A stretch of DNA of 64,000 bases from Hyposmocoma kahamanoa (Eukaryota; Arthropoda; Insecta; Lepidoptera; Cosmopterigidae): contig NW_020653851.1 in NCBI RefSeq assembly GCF_003589595.1, positions 21,464,541 to 21,528,540 of the forward strand, given 5' to 3'. The stretch's first letter is position 1. Each line of letters begins with the position of its first letter. Below the pieces are notes generated by a model. The model was given only the letters and a program-made list of their open reading frames with translations, ran no database searches and had not been told where the DNA came from. The translations under genes were made by a program, and so were the position numbers. Shown here piece after piece: positions 1-11,100 of this stretch.

Positions 1-303
1 GAAATCTATAAAGAATACAATTCATTCACTGTAGTCTGAAAACACCTCATGTGATTTTGAAGTTTAGACTAATTGGATACACACATTGCACTCAGTCAGT
101 CGATTTAAATAAAAAACTCATTTTGTCTATGACCTGACGTTTGTCATGCCGTGACATCGACGTCATTAATTCATTCAACTTCATTCGTTCAAATCAATCA
201 ATGGCGACTGATTTACATGTACAATTAAGAACTTCTATTATACAAATTTGTAAATATTTACCAAATAATTTCAATTACAAAGTGATTTTAATAAAAATCC
301 ATA

Positions 304-372
304 ATGGGTTGTGACGGCGGAACTATTCCTCGTCGAGATGAGCTCGTGCGAATGAAAAAAAAGCCAGAGCAA
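304..372 (+). CDS. RTF2: RTF2 exon 1
   Basis: Residues 1-23, ending in KKKPEQ. The donor is GTAAGT at 373. The intron is only 94 bp. Confidence 0.9.
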
Positions 373-2643
373 GTAAGTAACCATCACACCATGTACACTA
401 CTTGACGACGAATTTTTGTACTTTTTGTGTTAATCATTTTCGAATGTTATTGTGCTTTTTCTACAGAAAGATAAAGATGCAGAACGCTCCTTCAAGTGGC
501 GCAACTGTGCGTTATCGCAGCAGCCTTTGCAAGAGCCTGTAGTAGCCTGTGGCCTCGGACGTCTATACAGCAAAAGTTCCGTGCTTGAATCGTTATTAGA
601 TAAAGAAACTAAACCGGAGTCTATCAACCACATCAAGAATCTCAAGGTGAGATAGTTCATCTTTTTAATCACCACTTCATACGTCAGATAGTTAAATATT
701 TTACACAGCTGATTTGACACTACATGATTGCAATTTACATGAAATTGTAAGGCGCAACTCACACTGGCGCAGAGTCGAAGCGTCGCATCGCGTTTTTTAA
801 CTACAAGGCCTGGTGACGCGCGACGACGCTCGCACTAGTGTGCCCGGATCACAGTGTGGTCGGCGTCTGACGTCTCACTGCAACTAAGCATCGGCGCTTG
901 AATCCATATTTGCATAACACAAATTTTGTACCCAAGTATTGGGACAATAGAGATGAATATGGTATAGGCGAAAAACATGACACGTCGCGACACTTCGACT
1001 CAGCGCCGGTGTGAGTTGAGCTTTAATGTAAAGTTTCGGTGTCTAAAAATGTTATGAATTCTTTATTATTTTTGTGCTTTAGGATTGAGTCATCTTCAAA
1101 TAGTTATGGACGGATGTAGATGCGCTGCAGCCGCGCGTCTGTAGCACTTCATTAATTTTTAGTTCACTAATTGTGTCTGCAAAAGCGGCACGCACGTGTC
1201 GCAACTGCGCTTCTTAATATTGTATGAAAATTAGTAGAGGTGTGGCTGCGGTGCTTTTTAGTTTATTACCTTATACCAATTACTTTAGTCTCAATCTAGG
1301 GAATGCCTTATACTATGAGTACTAGAGCAACAGAATTCACTCTGGGGCACTACCTACCACATCCAAAATAGCACCAATTTCATTTTCACAAAATGTTCTT
1401 TTCCCAAATTTGACTGGGAACCAAACCTGCAACCTCTTCACCCAGTGTCCACAAGTTGTTGGGCCACCAAGTTCATCGAAGTATACGACATCACCCAAGA
1501 CACAGCTACCATGGCAATAATCTTACATGTAGTGCTAATTAATTGTTATATTAATAATACTTTGATGTCCTAGTCACATCAGCCTCCCCTGTGTATTTAG
1601 CACAGTGAACTGTCAAAAATTCATATACATATCCTGGTTAATTATAGATTTGAACTCTACTGATCAATATACTTATTTACAGGACATTAAAGACTTAAAG
1701 CTCACAAAGAACCCAGCCTACAAAGTGACAGAGCACACAGAGGGAGCATTTGGTGATGGCAGTGCCCCCTACATCTGTCCCATCAGTGGCCTGGAGATGA
1801 CGGGCAAGTTCCGTTTTGTCTTCCTGTGGAGTTGTGGATGTGTGCTTGCTGAGAGGGCTTTGAAGGAGGTTAAGCAGAACCTTTGTCACATGGTAAATAT
1901 TAAAAATTATAATAACTTAAAACTCAACTCTAATTTAAAGTATGCAGACGTATCCCTAAGATATTATTCTCGTGCTTTTGTGTCGCTTCTCGCGCAAGTC
2001 GCGCCCTGTTATGCTAGTACTGCTGTTGTACATGGATAAAGCAGCTCAATTGTCTGACAATACAATATGTTTTTAATATCTGAGTAGTCTACAATTAAAA
2101 ACTTTACTTTTTCAGTGCCAAACACCATTTACCGATAATGATGTTACAGTCCTAAACGGAACAGATGAAGATATGGAGAAACTGAAAGAAAAGATGGCTG
2201 TCCGTGTTGCTAATAGGAAAAATGGCAAAAAAACCAAAGCTGATAAAGTTAAAATTGAACCTGCCACCCCATCAACATCTAATGACAGTCCATCAACATC
2301 AACTTCTAATGACAGTCCACCAACTACATCTTCTACAAAAAAAGAAGACATAAAGGAGGAAGCTGGTTCAAGTCAAGTTACAAAGAAAGAAATTGAAACA
2401 ATTCCGCTATCTCTACCTAAGTTCAACCCTAACAAACAAGCTAGAGGTCACTTTGGTTCTTCAAAACGAGCATTCCCTACTGCATTAGCTGAAGATCCAT
2501 CTTATAAGAAAACAAAAAAGGCTTACAGTGTAGCTAAAGATCCTCAAAGCAGTGAAGTATACAAAAGCCTTTTCACATCACATAAGAGTGATAAAGAACA
2601 ATCCAGAGCGCATTGGGTTACCTACAATCCGTTTTACAATTAA
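304..2643 (+). CDS. RTF2: Replication termination factor 2 (RTF2) homologue, 4 exons
   Basis: Coding exons are 304-372, 467-646, 1683-1892 and 2116-2643, all joined in phase 0 at GT-AG borders, giving 328 aa. The protein opens with MGCDGGTIPRRDELVR, the signature start of the Rtf2 family. It continues with a degenerate RING region: CALSQQPLQEPVVACGLGRL, then YICPISGLEMTGKFRF, CGCVLAERAL and a CHMC pair formed across the exon 3/4 junction. The C-terminal half is a Ser/Thr/Lys-rich linker ending in a conserved block (EVYKSLFTSHKS, then AHWVTYNPFYN) shared with vertebrate RTF2. Known of the family: a replisome-associated factor that influences fork restart and is cleared with the help of DDI shuttle proteins. 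Nothing here informs regulation. The start ATG is fixed by the family signature. Identification is firm; exon borders are read by eye. Confidence 0.93.
467..646 (+). CDS. RTF2: RTF2 exon 2
   Basis: Residues 24-83, starting KDKDAERSFKWRNC. The acceptor TTCTACAG and donor GTGAGA keep phase 0. This exon carries the first Cys of the RING-like fold and the conserved LGRLY motif. Confidence 0.92.
747..1024. mobile_element. MITE with ~40-bp terminal inverted repeats, RTF2 intron 2
   Basis: The left end (TAAGGCGCAACTCACAC, then GCGCAGAGTCGAAG) is mirrored at the right end as CTTCGACTCAGCGCCGGTGTGAGTTGAGCTTTA with few mismatches. The element is about 278 bp, unusually GC-rich for this window and has no coding capacity. 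The rest of the intron (1025-1682) holds GC-rich inverted scraps and a tRNA-like SINE remnant near 1330-1490 on the minus strand. Confidence 0.7.
1683..1892 (+). CDS. RTF2: RTF2 exon 3
   Basis: Residues 84-153, starting DIKDLKLTKNPAY and ending QNLCHM. The reading frame stays open upstream of the acceptor, but that part is intron. The donor is GTAAAT. Confidence 0.92.
2116..2643 (+). CDS. RTF2: RTF2 exon 4
   Basis: Residues 154-328 and the TAA stop. It starts CQTPFTDNDVTVLNGTDED, completing the CHxC zinc ligand pair. It contains a serine/threonine/proline-rich run (repeats of SNDSPSTST type), a Lys-rich stretch and the conserved C-terminal AHWVTYNPFYN. Confidence 0.93.
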   Translation, partial: CQTPFTDNDVTVLNGTDEDMEKLKEKMAVRVANRKNGKKTKADKVKIEPATPSTSNDSPSTSTSNDSPPTTSSTKKEDIKEEAGSSQVTKKEIETIPLSLPKFNPNKQARGHFGSSKRAFPTALAEDPSYKKTKKAYSVAKDPQSSEVYKSLFTSHKSDKEQSRAHWVTYNPFYN

Positions 2644-3384
2644 TGACTATTAACCTAGTACAATAGGACAAGTAGTTCACTTCCCGCCTTTGTGCTTAGG
2701 GTTGTCACATTATTACTTACACATTGCAAAACATAATTTGAAAAAATTAAGGTATTCATCACAGTTGAAATAATCTTTGTCAAATGCAGTATAGTTGGCG
2801 AAATATTATTTGCACTGATTCGTCTTATCGCTTCATCTTTAGAATACAATAGGACAAAAAAGTGAGCCGTCTCGGTAACGCACGTGCCATCTGTATAGAG
2901 CAAACATTTTTACACATTGGCACTTAATTCTAAACTTGATAATCTTTATGCGAAACTAACTTTGTTGAATTAGTAAGAAAAGAGTCGGTATTCGGTATTT
3001 TACGTCGTACTACAGGTTTAAAAAAATGCCTGATGATTAAAGAAATAATTCAAACTATACTTACATATTGATATTCTATACCAGTATCACAGTATCTCGA
3101 TTATGGGAGTTTTGATCATGAAATATAAATTAAATTCCAATTTGTATTGTGATACTTATTGAATAATTCATTTATAAGTAATAAAAATATATATATAAAT
3201 TTGACACAGAAAAACATAATATCATTGATATTTTTTGTGAAATAACTGCACTGGTTTTGTCTGATTATTCATACAAAGATCGAACACAGAAAAGTTTCTT
3301 GAGTATATCTCTCATAACAAATAGGAGAATTTCGACAGCTCGGTAACTTGACTTCCTTGACTTGACATTCCTTGCTTCAGCCGC
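2644..3384. other. RTF2 3' flank
   Basis: AT-rich and without a supportable gene. An AATAAA at about 3180 could be a polyadenylation signal for RTF2, but it lies over 500 bp after the stop, so this is only a possibility. Confidence 0.35.
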
Positions 3385-3830
3385 CTTGGGTCTGCAGCCT
3401 ATTTAGATACTTCCAAGTTTGCCAAGGTAGATTATGCCCAGAAGGTGGAGAAGTAGGTGAAGAAGAAAGTGGAGAAGGTGCTCCGACTGTGGGATGAGTG
3501 ATGCCGTGGGACATCTCTCCTTCCAGAGACTTATTCGGCTCTGATTAGTTTCCCCATCCAGAGGGTATATATCTTTAATGAAGCTATGGCTACTCTGGAT
3601 TACCGGCACGTGATGGGGTAATGGGTGCCGCGGGTCAGTCTCTTTTTAGCGTTCCGAGGGACCTAGCCTCATCTCTACAGACGGGTGTTTGTATTAATAA
3701 TCAACAGAAAAACATTTTAAACACCGAACACTTTAATTCTTATGATGGCGAGTGCGACACGGCGAGATTATGCCAATGTGCGAATCTCTGCTACATTTGT
3801 GTCGAGTTACACTACTTGTCTTATCATGCT
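3385..3830. repeat. Decayed coding-like remnant plus foldback fragment
   Basis: From 3385 to about 3690 the base composition turns GC-rich and code-like, but every frame is broken. It resembles an old retroelement fragment that I cannot name. From 3720 to 3830 the sequence matches the arm of the foldback element at 61150-62010 (shared words GGCGAGTGYGACA, GAGATTATGC, ACTTGTCTTAT). Confidence 0.4.
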
Positions 3831-4324
3831 ATTAACGTTAGTTTTAATTATAAATTATAATAATATAGGTTAATGAAAATAACTAAAATAAGTACACTTT
3901 TGTAATTTTATTTTAATCACTACGTGAATACTTAGTCGTAAATATTGCACTACAAATTGCACATAGAAAAATGGAATGTTCAGTTACAAAGCCGATCCAT
4001 ATTTTGTGCTTATCATTGGCTAACTTAAACTACGCAAGTTGGTTTTATACTAAAATACGAAACCGTATATAAAACACGTTTAGTAAGTGTCTTTGCGTAG
4101 CTGGTAGAGAAAATGCTAATGTATTTCCTTCTCTAGCCAGCTCTATCAAACAACAACAAACATTTTTGCTAATATCATAAAATAAGAAAAATACTAAAAC
4201 GATACCTTACTTTTTAACTCGTATCTTATAAAGAGTGATTATTCAGGAAGACGGCAAAACTTTGTAAATTGGATGCATTTATTTAGAATCGGTAAAAGCC
4301 AGTGAGTAAATATGAAGTAAATGG

Positions 4325-4785
4325 CTCAGTCGCAGAATGTCCACTTCGCAAAATTTCTACCGCACGCAAAAAGTCCACTTCTCAGAATGTCCCTTTTTCG
4401 CCAATTGTACGTACATACACTTCGTTTAGTATCAGAGAACGGTGAGAAACGTTGAAAAAAAATTGTTTTAAATTTATATAATAAGGCAAATTATGAGTTA
4501 ATAAACGAAATAAGATTATTTACGTTTATTTTCCTGAGTAACCTCATATTTATTGTTTTGAATGTTACCAATACACAAACTCATAATTTGCCTTATATAT
4601 ATTTAAAACAATTTATTTTTAATTTTTCCCACCTTTCTATGATAGTAAAAGGAGTGTATGTACAATTGGCGAAAAAGGGACATTCTGCCAAAGGAACATT
4701 TTGCGAAAGGGACATTCTGAGAAATGGACTTTTTGCGTGCGGTAGACATTTTTCGAAGTGGACGACATTCTGCGACTGAACGAAG
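4325..4785. mobile_element. Long foldback element
   Basis: The arm at about 4325-4500 is the reverse complement of the arm at about 4580-4785, with a short AT-rich loop. Shared words are CAGTCGCAGAATGTC, CTACCGCACGCAAAAAGTCC, CTCAGAATGTCCC and TTCGCCAATTGTAC. The right arm carries an extra internal copy of the motif AGAATGTCCCTTT/GCAAAATG, so the arms also hold short direct sub-repeats. The open frames across it are by-products of the palindrome and are not called as genes. Confidence 0.8.
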
Positions 4786-5052
4786 AAAATGTCATATAAA
4801 ATCAGCCTGCAAAATTTGTATATACAATCCATTTTCTGCATTTCAGTAAATTTGTGCTTTAAAATACGAGTTTAAGACAGTAAGGCGACGAAATAACAAG
4901 ACAACGGAATGCAACAATCAACATGAGATCTCTTACATATGTAGCAATTCAAAAAAAGACTTCTACATTTTATGTACCACCATTATCATGTACGTACTAT
5001 ACTAAAAGTAAATGGAAACCGTAATCCCTTACTGTAAGCAAATGATGTGTAT

Positions 5053-5735
5053 ATAGGTTTATTTGTAAAATACTAACAACCTCACCGGATTATAATTACT
5101 AACATCATAAAGAATAACTTTTGCTTCGCTTCATAATTCATCGTACTTTACTTTCATACAAAAATATTTAAATAGGTCACATTTAGCAGCGATACAAACG
5201 TGATGCAGTCGCTAATAGTCTGCCTTTACACACTAGCGCGATTTTAAGCTGCCAAGATGCAATCGCCTATAAATCCCAAGTGTAGCCATGCGCTGCTAAA
5301 GGTCGCCGTGTATAACCACTGTAAATGGTGATAACTGTGTAAAGCGCGGGAGCGCGGGTCGGGCTTCGTCGGCCAGGGAGGACGCTTGCATTTTTGAAGT
5401 TACTACCCTGGGGTCTGCAATACGATTACTGTCAAATAAGAAATACTCCACCAAATCAAAGGGCAATGTCAAGTATGAAGCTTCATTCGCATCATGCCTC
5501 TTTTAGGTCTATTAGGTCGAGTAATACTTATTTGACAGTAATTGTTTTCGACCGAGAACGGAAGTAGACACCCAGATACAGATGTAAAAAGTGGCAGATA
5601 GTATAACAATTTGTTACCTTTATTTTTGGTAAATTTATTATGTTTCATAAGAAGTCATCGAGCAGAATTTGTTGTTTGTTTTGTTAATAATATAGTCCTG
5701 TGAGGTTGTTAGAATTTTACAAATCACCTGTATAG
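5053..5735. mobile_element. Non-autonomous TIR element, family S copy 1
   Basis: The left end TTTGTAAAATACTAACAACC followed by TCACCGGA is matched in inverted orientation by the right end (CTGTGAGGTTGTTAGAATTT, then TACAAATCACCTG). The element is about 680 bp and non-coding. It contains a smaller MITE (5417-5545). A second copy at 43917-44840 is interrupted by the LINE. Confidence 0.65.
5417..5545. mobile_element. Small MITE, family H copy 1
   Basis: The ends are CGATTACTGTCAAATAAG and its inverse CTTATTTGACAGTAATTG, about 129 bp apart. Related copies lie at 38427-38510 and 44405-44500. They share the inner words GAAGCTTCATACTTGACA and GTCTTTTGA in either orientation, which shows this MITE moves independently of its host element. 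Confidence 0.7.
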
Positions 5736-5910
5736 GCAACACTTTTTTTTTTCATAAATAGAACTAGAATACTTTGTGCCAATATCAAAGGGTAAGAAAA
5801 TTGGCGAAAATTGATCAGGAGATCTAAGATTGGAAAGGAATGAATACTATAAGAAAAATTATGATTTGAAAATAAATATAATAATTTACACGAAATATAT
5901 AGATATATAG

Positions 5911-6177
5911 ATGTTTTGTAGAAATGATAAGCGACATTTCGAAAAAACTTTCAGGTGAGCATGTTTTTGGTTTTCACGATTGTTTGAAAATATTTACGAC
6001 CTGTTTTAAATTCCATTTTAAAACTTAAACTTAATTAAAACCAAAATTGAATTTTAAAACGGGACGTAAATATTTTAAACCAGTCGTTAAAACCTAACAT
6101 ACCATGCCTAACCTGACATGCTCCCCTGAAAATTTTTCGAAATGTCGCTTACGCCTTTTGTACAAAACATCGAGACG
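5911..6177. mobile_element. Foldback MITE, family I copy 1
   Basis: Long imperfect inverted arms begin GATGTTTTGTAGAAATGATA and end TTTTGTACAAAACATC. Inner arm words are CGACATTTCGAAAAA and its inverse. The core is a run of TTTTAAAAC/GTTTTAAAA blocks. A second full copy is at 51523-51772, and fragments lie near 55358-55415. Confidence 0.7.
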
Positions 6178-6597
6178 ATATAAGAACTAAATTTTTTCAA
6201 TAAAATTGAGTGGTCAAAAATTAGACATAAAAATGTGCCTTATTCAAAAACATTTAGATTCACATAGGAAATTATGATATATCCTGCTGCACAGAAGCTA
6301 ATGTAGCTTCGATGATTAGATTGAAGTCTAGCTCATTAAGGCTTGCCTTCGCCGTAAGAAGGTCCAAGAATGTGTCCAATGGAGAAAGACGTTCGCCTGA
6401 GGGTAGGGCAGCTATCCCTGGGCAGAAAAGGAAGTTTCATTATCAAAACTTACCAAGTAGAAGCAGAGAGACTCACACATCGGTTTCCACAAGTCGATAA
6501 GTTTTATCTACCGCAATCCAAAGTTACGTAAGAATTGCGCTGCGATAAGCGCAGGCCATACCGCGAACGAAACTTAGGAAATGAAACGGTTGGTCGA

Positions 6598-6728
6598 CCG
6601 TGACCATGGGACCTGTAAAGGGCCCGAAACGTCGGTTTGTTTGAAAAAACAAATATACGCGATTTAAATCCGGAAAAATAGTTTCATTTCCTATGTGTAA
6701 CAATCGCGAAAACCTAAGACCTCGATAA
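6598..6728 (+). repeat. Family B repeat (hammerhead-like core), copy 1
   Basis: About 130 bp. It opens CCGTGACCATGGGACCTGTA, passes through GGGCCCGAAACGTCGG, TTTGTTTGAAAAAACAAA and TTTAAATCCGGAAAAAT, and ends GCGAAAACCTAAGA. Other copies are at 11535, 11878, 12692, 25580, 30615, 36208, 40461, 56995 and 57775. Confidence 0.8.
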
Positions 6729-6857
6729 GCTAACTTAGCTCACGTATCCAGGGAATTTTTTCATACCTTGGTTCACACAGCGAACGAAGCTAAACGAGTT
6801 ACCTAAACTAAGCCAACGATCCCGCTAGCTATGTAAAATATGTCGCCCTTCTGAACC

Positions 6858-7240
6858 CAACTGACCTGTGTGTACTTATCCGTATATTCCAAAAATATTC
6901 TGTATTTATTGTAATAAAGATAATATCTTACTATGGGGGGCTGTTCCATTCGGTGATGTGGAAAAAACAGCAAAATATCTAATTACAAAACAAACGGAAT
7001 TACATTTTATCGGTAATTAAATATTAATTATGTGATTTTGCAATTTTCGTCCATTATAGCAAAGCTCAAGTTAAACTTAAAGTTAAAAACTTAAAGTTGG
7101 TCGTTTTGAAGTGAAACAATTGACGACACCCGTCGATTGTTTCGAATTCGGGCTGGCCAATCGGAGTGCAGTTGTCGCAGAATAGTTTTCAAACAAATTA
7201 AATGACATTTTGTCTCTATTTCTGGTTATATACTCGATGA
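6858..7240 (+). repeat. Interspersed repeat, family L copy 1
   Basis: About 380 bp, closely matching 17719-18086. Shared words include CGTATATTCCAAAAATATTC, CCATTATAGCAAAGCTCAAG, TTTCGAATTCGGGCTGGCCA and TTTTCAAACAAATTAAATGA. It is non-coding, and its class is not recognised. Short flanks (6720-6840, 7241-7295) carry a CGAACGAAGCTAA-type repeat also seen at 35327-35480. Confidence 0.75.
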
Positions 7241-7955
7241 CGTGAGCTAAGCTAAGTTAGCCAGCTTCGTTCGCGGTGTGACTTGCGCTTTAAGGGATTA
7301 CTACTACTACACTGCTCTTAACTTTTAGTAGAATACCAAGTACAAAATCCTGGCATTGACACTCTTATCAACACACAAGTAAGATGATTTCAAATTGGCA
7401 TACTTGGGCCCTGTTCAGTAGCACCTTGTAGAACGGTGCTGCAAATTTATGTCGTCTTAATTTTACCGACCAGTCTTTAAGTGGCCTTGGCATGTCAGAA
7501 TATGTGTGATAAACCTCCCCGTGACAATATTTAATTCAGTTGATAAATCTAAGTTAGCTTATTTGGTAATTACATTGTTACACATTTTGTAGAATAAGGA
7601 CTACGATATAAAATTGCGTATATAGCTATCTTTGTCGTTTAATCATTGCCGCGAAAATCATGAAACAAAAAATGTCTTTTCATTTCGTTTGTCGCGCTCA
7701 ATTTTTACGTTGATAAAATTACTATGCAAATGTTTTTAAATCAGCTGCAACCTTGCAGACATGTTTGGCACTGTGTTAATCTTTTGAAGTCATTGGTTGC
7801 CGGCCCTCGTGATGACATAAAAATATGACGTCACGGTACTCGCCATGTTCGCTATTGTGATAAAATTTTAAAATTTCGGTTTATCACTCGAATTTGACAG
7901 CTAAATGTAGATATAATAGCTTTATCGCGGTGGCACACTACGGGGCTGGCGTGTA

Positions 7956-8173
7956 CTAACCAGCAGTATCTCTAACGGGCCGATGCCTCGTCTGCTCGAG
8001 GTGCCCCCCCGCGCCCCCGCCGCTGAGCAGCGTGGCGGCGTGGTCCCGGGCCCGGAGCCCCAGCGCCGCCTTGCTGGGCCACGCCGCCAGCGCGCGCCGG
8101 GCGCGGCCTTCGCCCACCAGCTGGATCAGCCGCAGCTTGTTGTTCACCGTCGTTTTGTTGTCGTCGTCTTTGG
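7956..8173 (-). CDS. GSAP: GSAP last coding exon (13), probable frameshift
   Basis: Residues 808-879 as read. [20 protein letters not shown] leads to [12 protein letters not shown]. After a run of seven G (plus-strand C at 8004-8010) the frame reads a non-conserved tail ending at TAG. The other frame from that point reads [13 protein letters not shown], which resembles human NYFIEILTD. The exon is strikingly GC-rich compared with its surroundings. Confidence 0.75.
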
Positions 8174-11100
8174 CTGCGACGAGCAGGAAATACTCACACT
8201 AGCATTAGTCATGCAACGGAAGTGTCATAACCAATGATCGGAATTGAGGAAGAAGGCAAAAACAATCCACAAAATTATCAAAAAAATTATTTATATGTAC
8301 CAAACGGTTCCTAAAGTCTAACCTAAGAGGTTTAAAGGTCTAAGAGATCGGCAAAAAAACCAACATATAAATATCTCTGAAGTTACATAACATTATAAGT
8401 TTTGAAAGTAAAACAAGAGTGAGAAACACTTTTAAACTTTAAACTGCCATATCTCGAAAGTGACTGGATGTGCATTGGATCCTTTTTGTTTAACTACGTC
8501 CAATTTAACTAAACTAAATAATAACGTGGACATTCCCTTTATACGGATTTTTGCTATGGTAATAGAAGTAATACAAGATTATTATGTTACGCAAAGAAAG
8601 TAACGTCTTGCCACGAGATCGGTTCAAGCCATAACCAGTTAAAAAACCGAGTACGCAGGGATGCGCTTTCGGCTCGGTGGAAATAGCCGAAGGTGAAAGG
8701 CAGCCTTATCATGGCCTTACTTATTTATTTATTCAAAAGTAACAGCTAGTCAGCAATTACATTTATTATAAATTCTTAATAATAATATAATCGCTACACA
8801 TTCTACAAATACCGGGACTTCTCGGAACTAACCAGTTATATTTGAATATGCGTGTTATTCATTGAAATTTAAGTACATTGGCGACAAATCAATACTTTCT
8901 ATTAAGTATTTGCTAGAAATTATTGGCTCAAAAAATAATATTGTAGTGGTATTTCTATAGATACTTACGATTTTAAATACTTTAGCTATTTAAAAAATAA
9001 ACATTAGACTATCAACATTTGGAACATTTAGAAAATAAACAGCAAAAAAAGAAATTTTATACGCGTTAATGACGAAGTGGGTATGTCCATTCTAAGAAAA
9101 CGTTCATACTTTAGATAGATTAACACCTTCAATTCCGATCACTGGTTATAACGGAAACAAATGTCAAAGATTGCGTAAACAACACTAGAATTCCATGTTA
9201 GATTGTTCGTCCAGGGAAGTATTTCCATATGACAATGAAAGTCGAAAAAACCCAATACAAAAGATCTATGACAAAGCCAAAAATGAGGGTCCAGCGGTTG
9301 GAGTTCCACCACAACGTTTATTTTAATTCGTTTGTGGTGAGAGTGTCGACCGAACGTCTGTCGACCTTCATGAAGGAGGAATTTTGGCCGAAGGGTGTCA
9401 TGTGCCGGTTACCTGACACCAGATTGCGCCACACGTTCGCCGACAAATGCATTTCGTGTAGATAAGTTACAAATAGTGTTTTATTATATTGTACGTATGT
9501 TAGTCCTTAAGGTGTATTATATGGGTCATGTGGCTGACTCGATCTGTAGCTCAGTTCGTAGAGCAATGGCCCTGTTTGGCATACAGACGCAGGTTCGAGT
9601 CTTGACAGATATATTATTATATATGTATGTATGTATTATTTATTTTCTTGTTGTAATTTCTGTTTGTAGTGACTTGGATTTTAATAGGTTGTTGTTTTTT
9701 TTATAATATCAAGTGACGAGACTAAAAGGTCGTGCGCCAGATGGTAAGCCAAACGCCTATCCATAACTAACACTGTTTTTGCTTTGTACATAATTAATTA
9801 AATTTCATTGTATGTTATTCATTATTGTGGTTTATTATAAATTGGCCTTAATTAATTGTTATTAATTTTCAATAATCAGATCATTATTTTTAGTTATAAT
9901 GTTTTTAGTTATGTCATGTGATTGTGACCATACGGAATGCTACACTATTCTATTGGGATGGTCCTGTAAAAATAGCCGTATCAATGAAATAAATAAATAA
10001 AGTAAAAAATAAAATAACTGTGCCTGAGGGGCACTACCACAGCGCCCGTCCCCCTGAGACACAAGTTGACAAGTCCCATGTGCCTGTAATTTCACCAGCA
10101 CCTTTACCCTTCAAAACCGGAACACAGTAATGCTGACGTTACTGGTTAGCGGCAGAAATAGGTAAGGTGGCAGTACTTCCCTGGACAAACTCTTTCACAA
10201 GGACCTTTACTGGTACTACAACTGTTGTGTTACAAATGTTAAATAAATAAATAGAAATTGTCCTATTAATTATCATCAACTCATTTATATGTTCCACTGA
10301 CGGGTACGGGACTCCCTCAGGTGAGAGTTTAGGACACAGTCCCCCCACGCTGGTTCAATACGGGTTGGGGATCTTCTTCGCCGTGCAGGATCCTTTCCGA
10401 CGTTTACCTTCTCCGAAAAGCTCATGGTAAACATGGAATTAAATTTCTCACATAAATTCCGAAAAACTCGCTGCTTCGAACCCGAATTCAAACCCACGGC
10501 CTATTCGACTATCACAGCCTATTCACAATACTCACAAGCAATGATAGCCTTGACTACATCAATCTGCAACTCCAGCACGCTGCGATGCACATGTTGCACG
10601 AAGGTGTGGAAGGGCAGTGCACGGTATCCGAGGTAAGTGAAGAAAGAACTAAAGCCTTGTGGCAGAGGGAACGCAGCTGACTCTGTGGCTAAATAATATT
10701 GCTCGAGAACTTTGAAAAGGATGAACGCGTGTGCCGGCTCCATTTCATCGCTAGAAAAAAGAAAACTCAATGATTATAATATTATTTATTGATTTATTGA
10801 CGGGTCTAATACAAAAACCACGAAAAAAATGTCCCAAGTAAACCTATTTTAACGTAGTGACATGTAAAGGAATATGAAAAAGCTAAAACGTTGAATTTAA
10901 ATTGTAATGTCATCGCAGTACTGTCTAATTTTGCTTGCTTCGCTGTCAGTCGAACAAACGAAGACTAAAGCGTGAATGACGCTCTGTATACGATTTTAAC
11001 GCCCAATAAGTTTGGACACTTTTTAGCGCGGACCCGACGTCCATATAATTGTAAGTCAATGGATTTATCATTATTTTTTATAGCTTAATAGCGTATACTG

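Noticed and set aside
1605..1682. Upstream extension of RTF2 exon 3
   Set aside because: It is open by chance before a good acceptor, and family alignment starts at DIKDLKL right after it.
4558..4841. Two overlapping open frames on opposite strands
   Set aside because: Both are products of the foldback arms with sub-repeats and show no protein homology.
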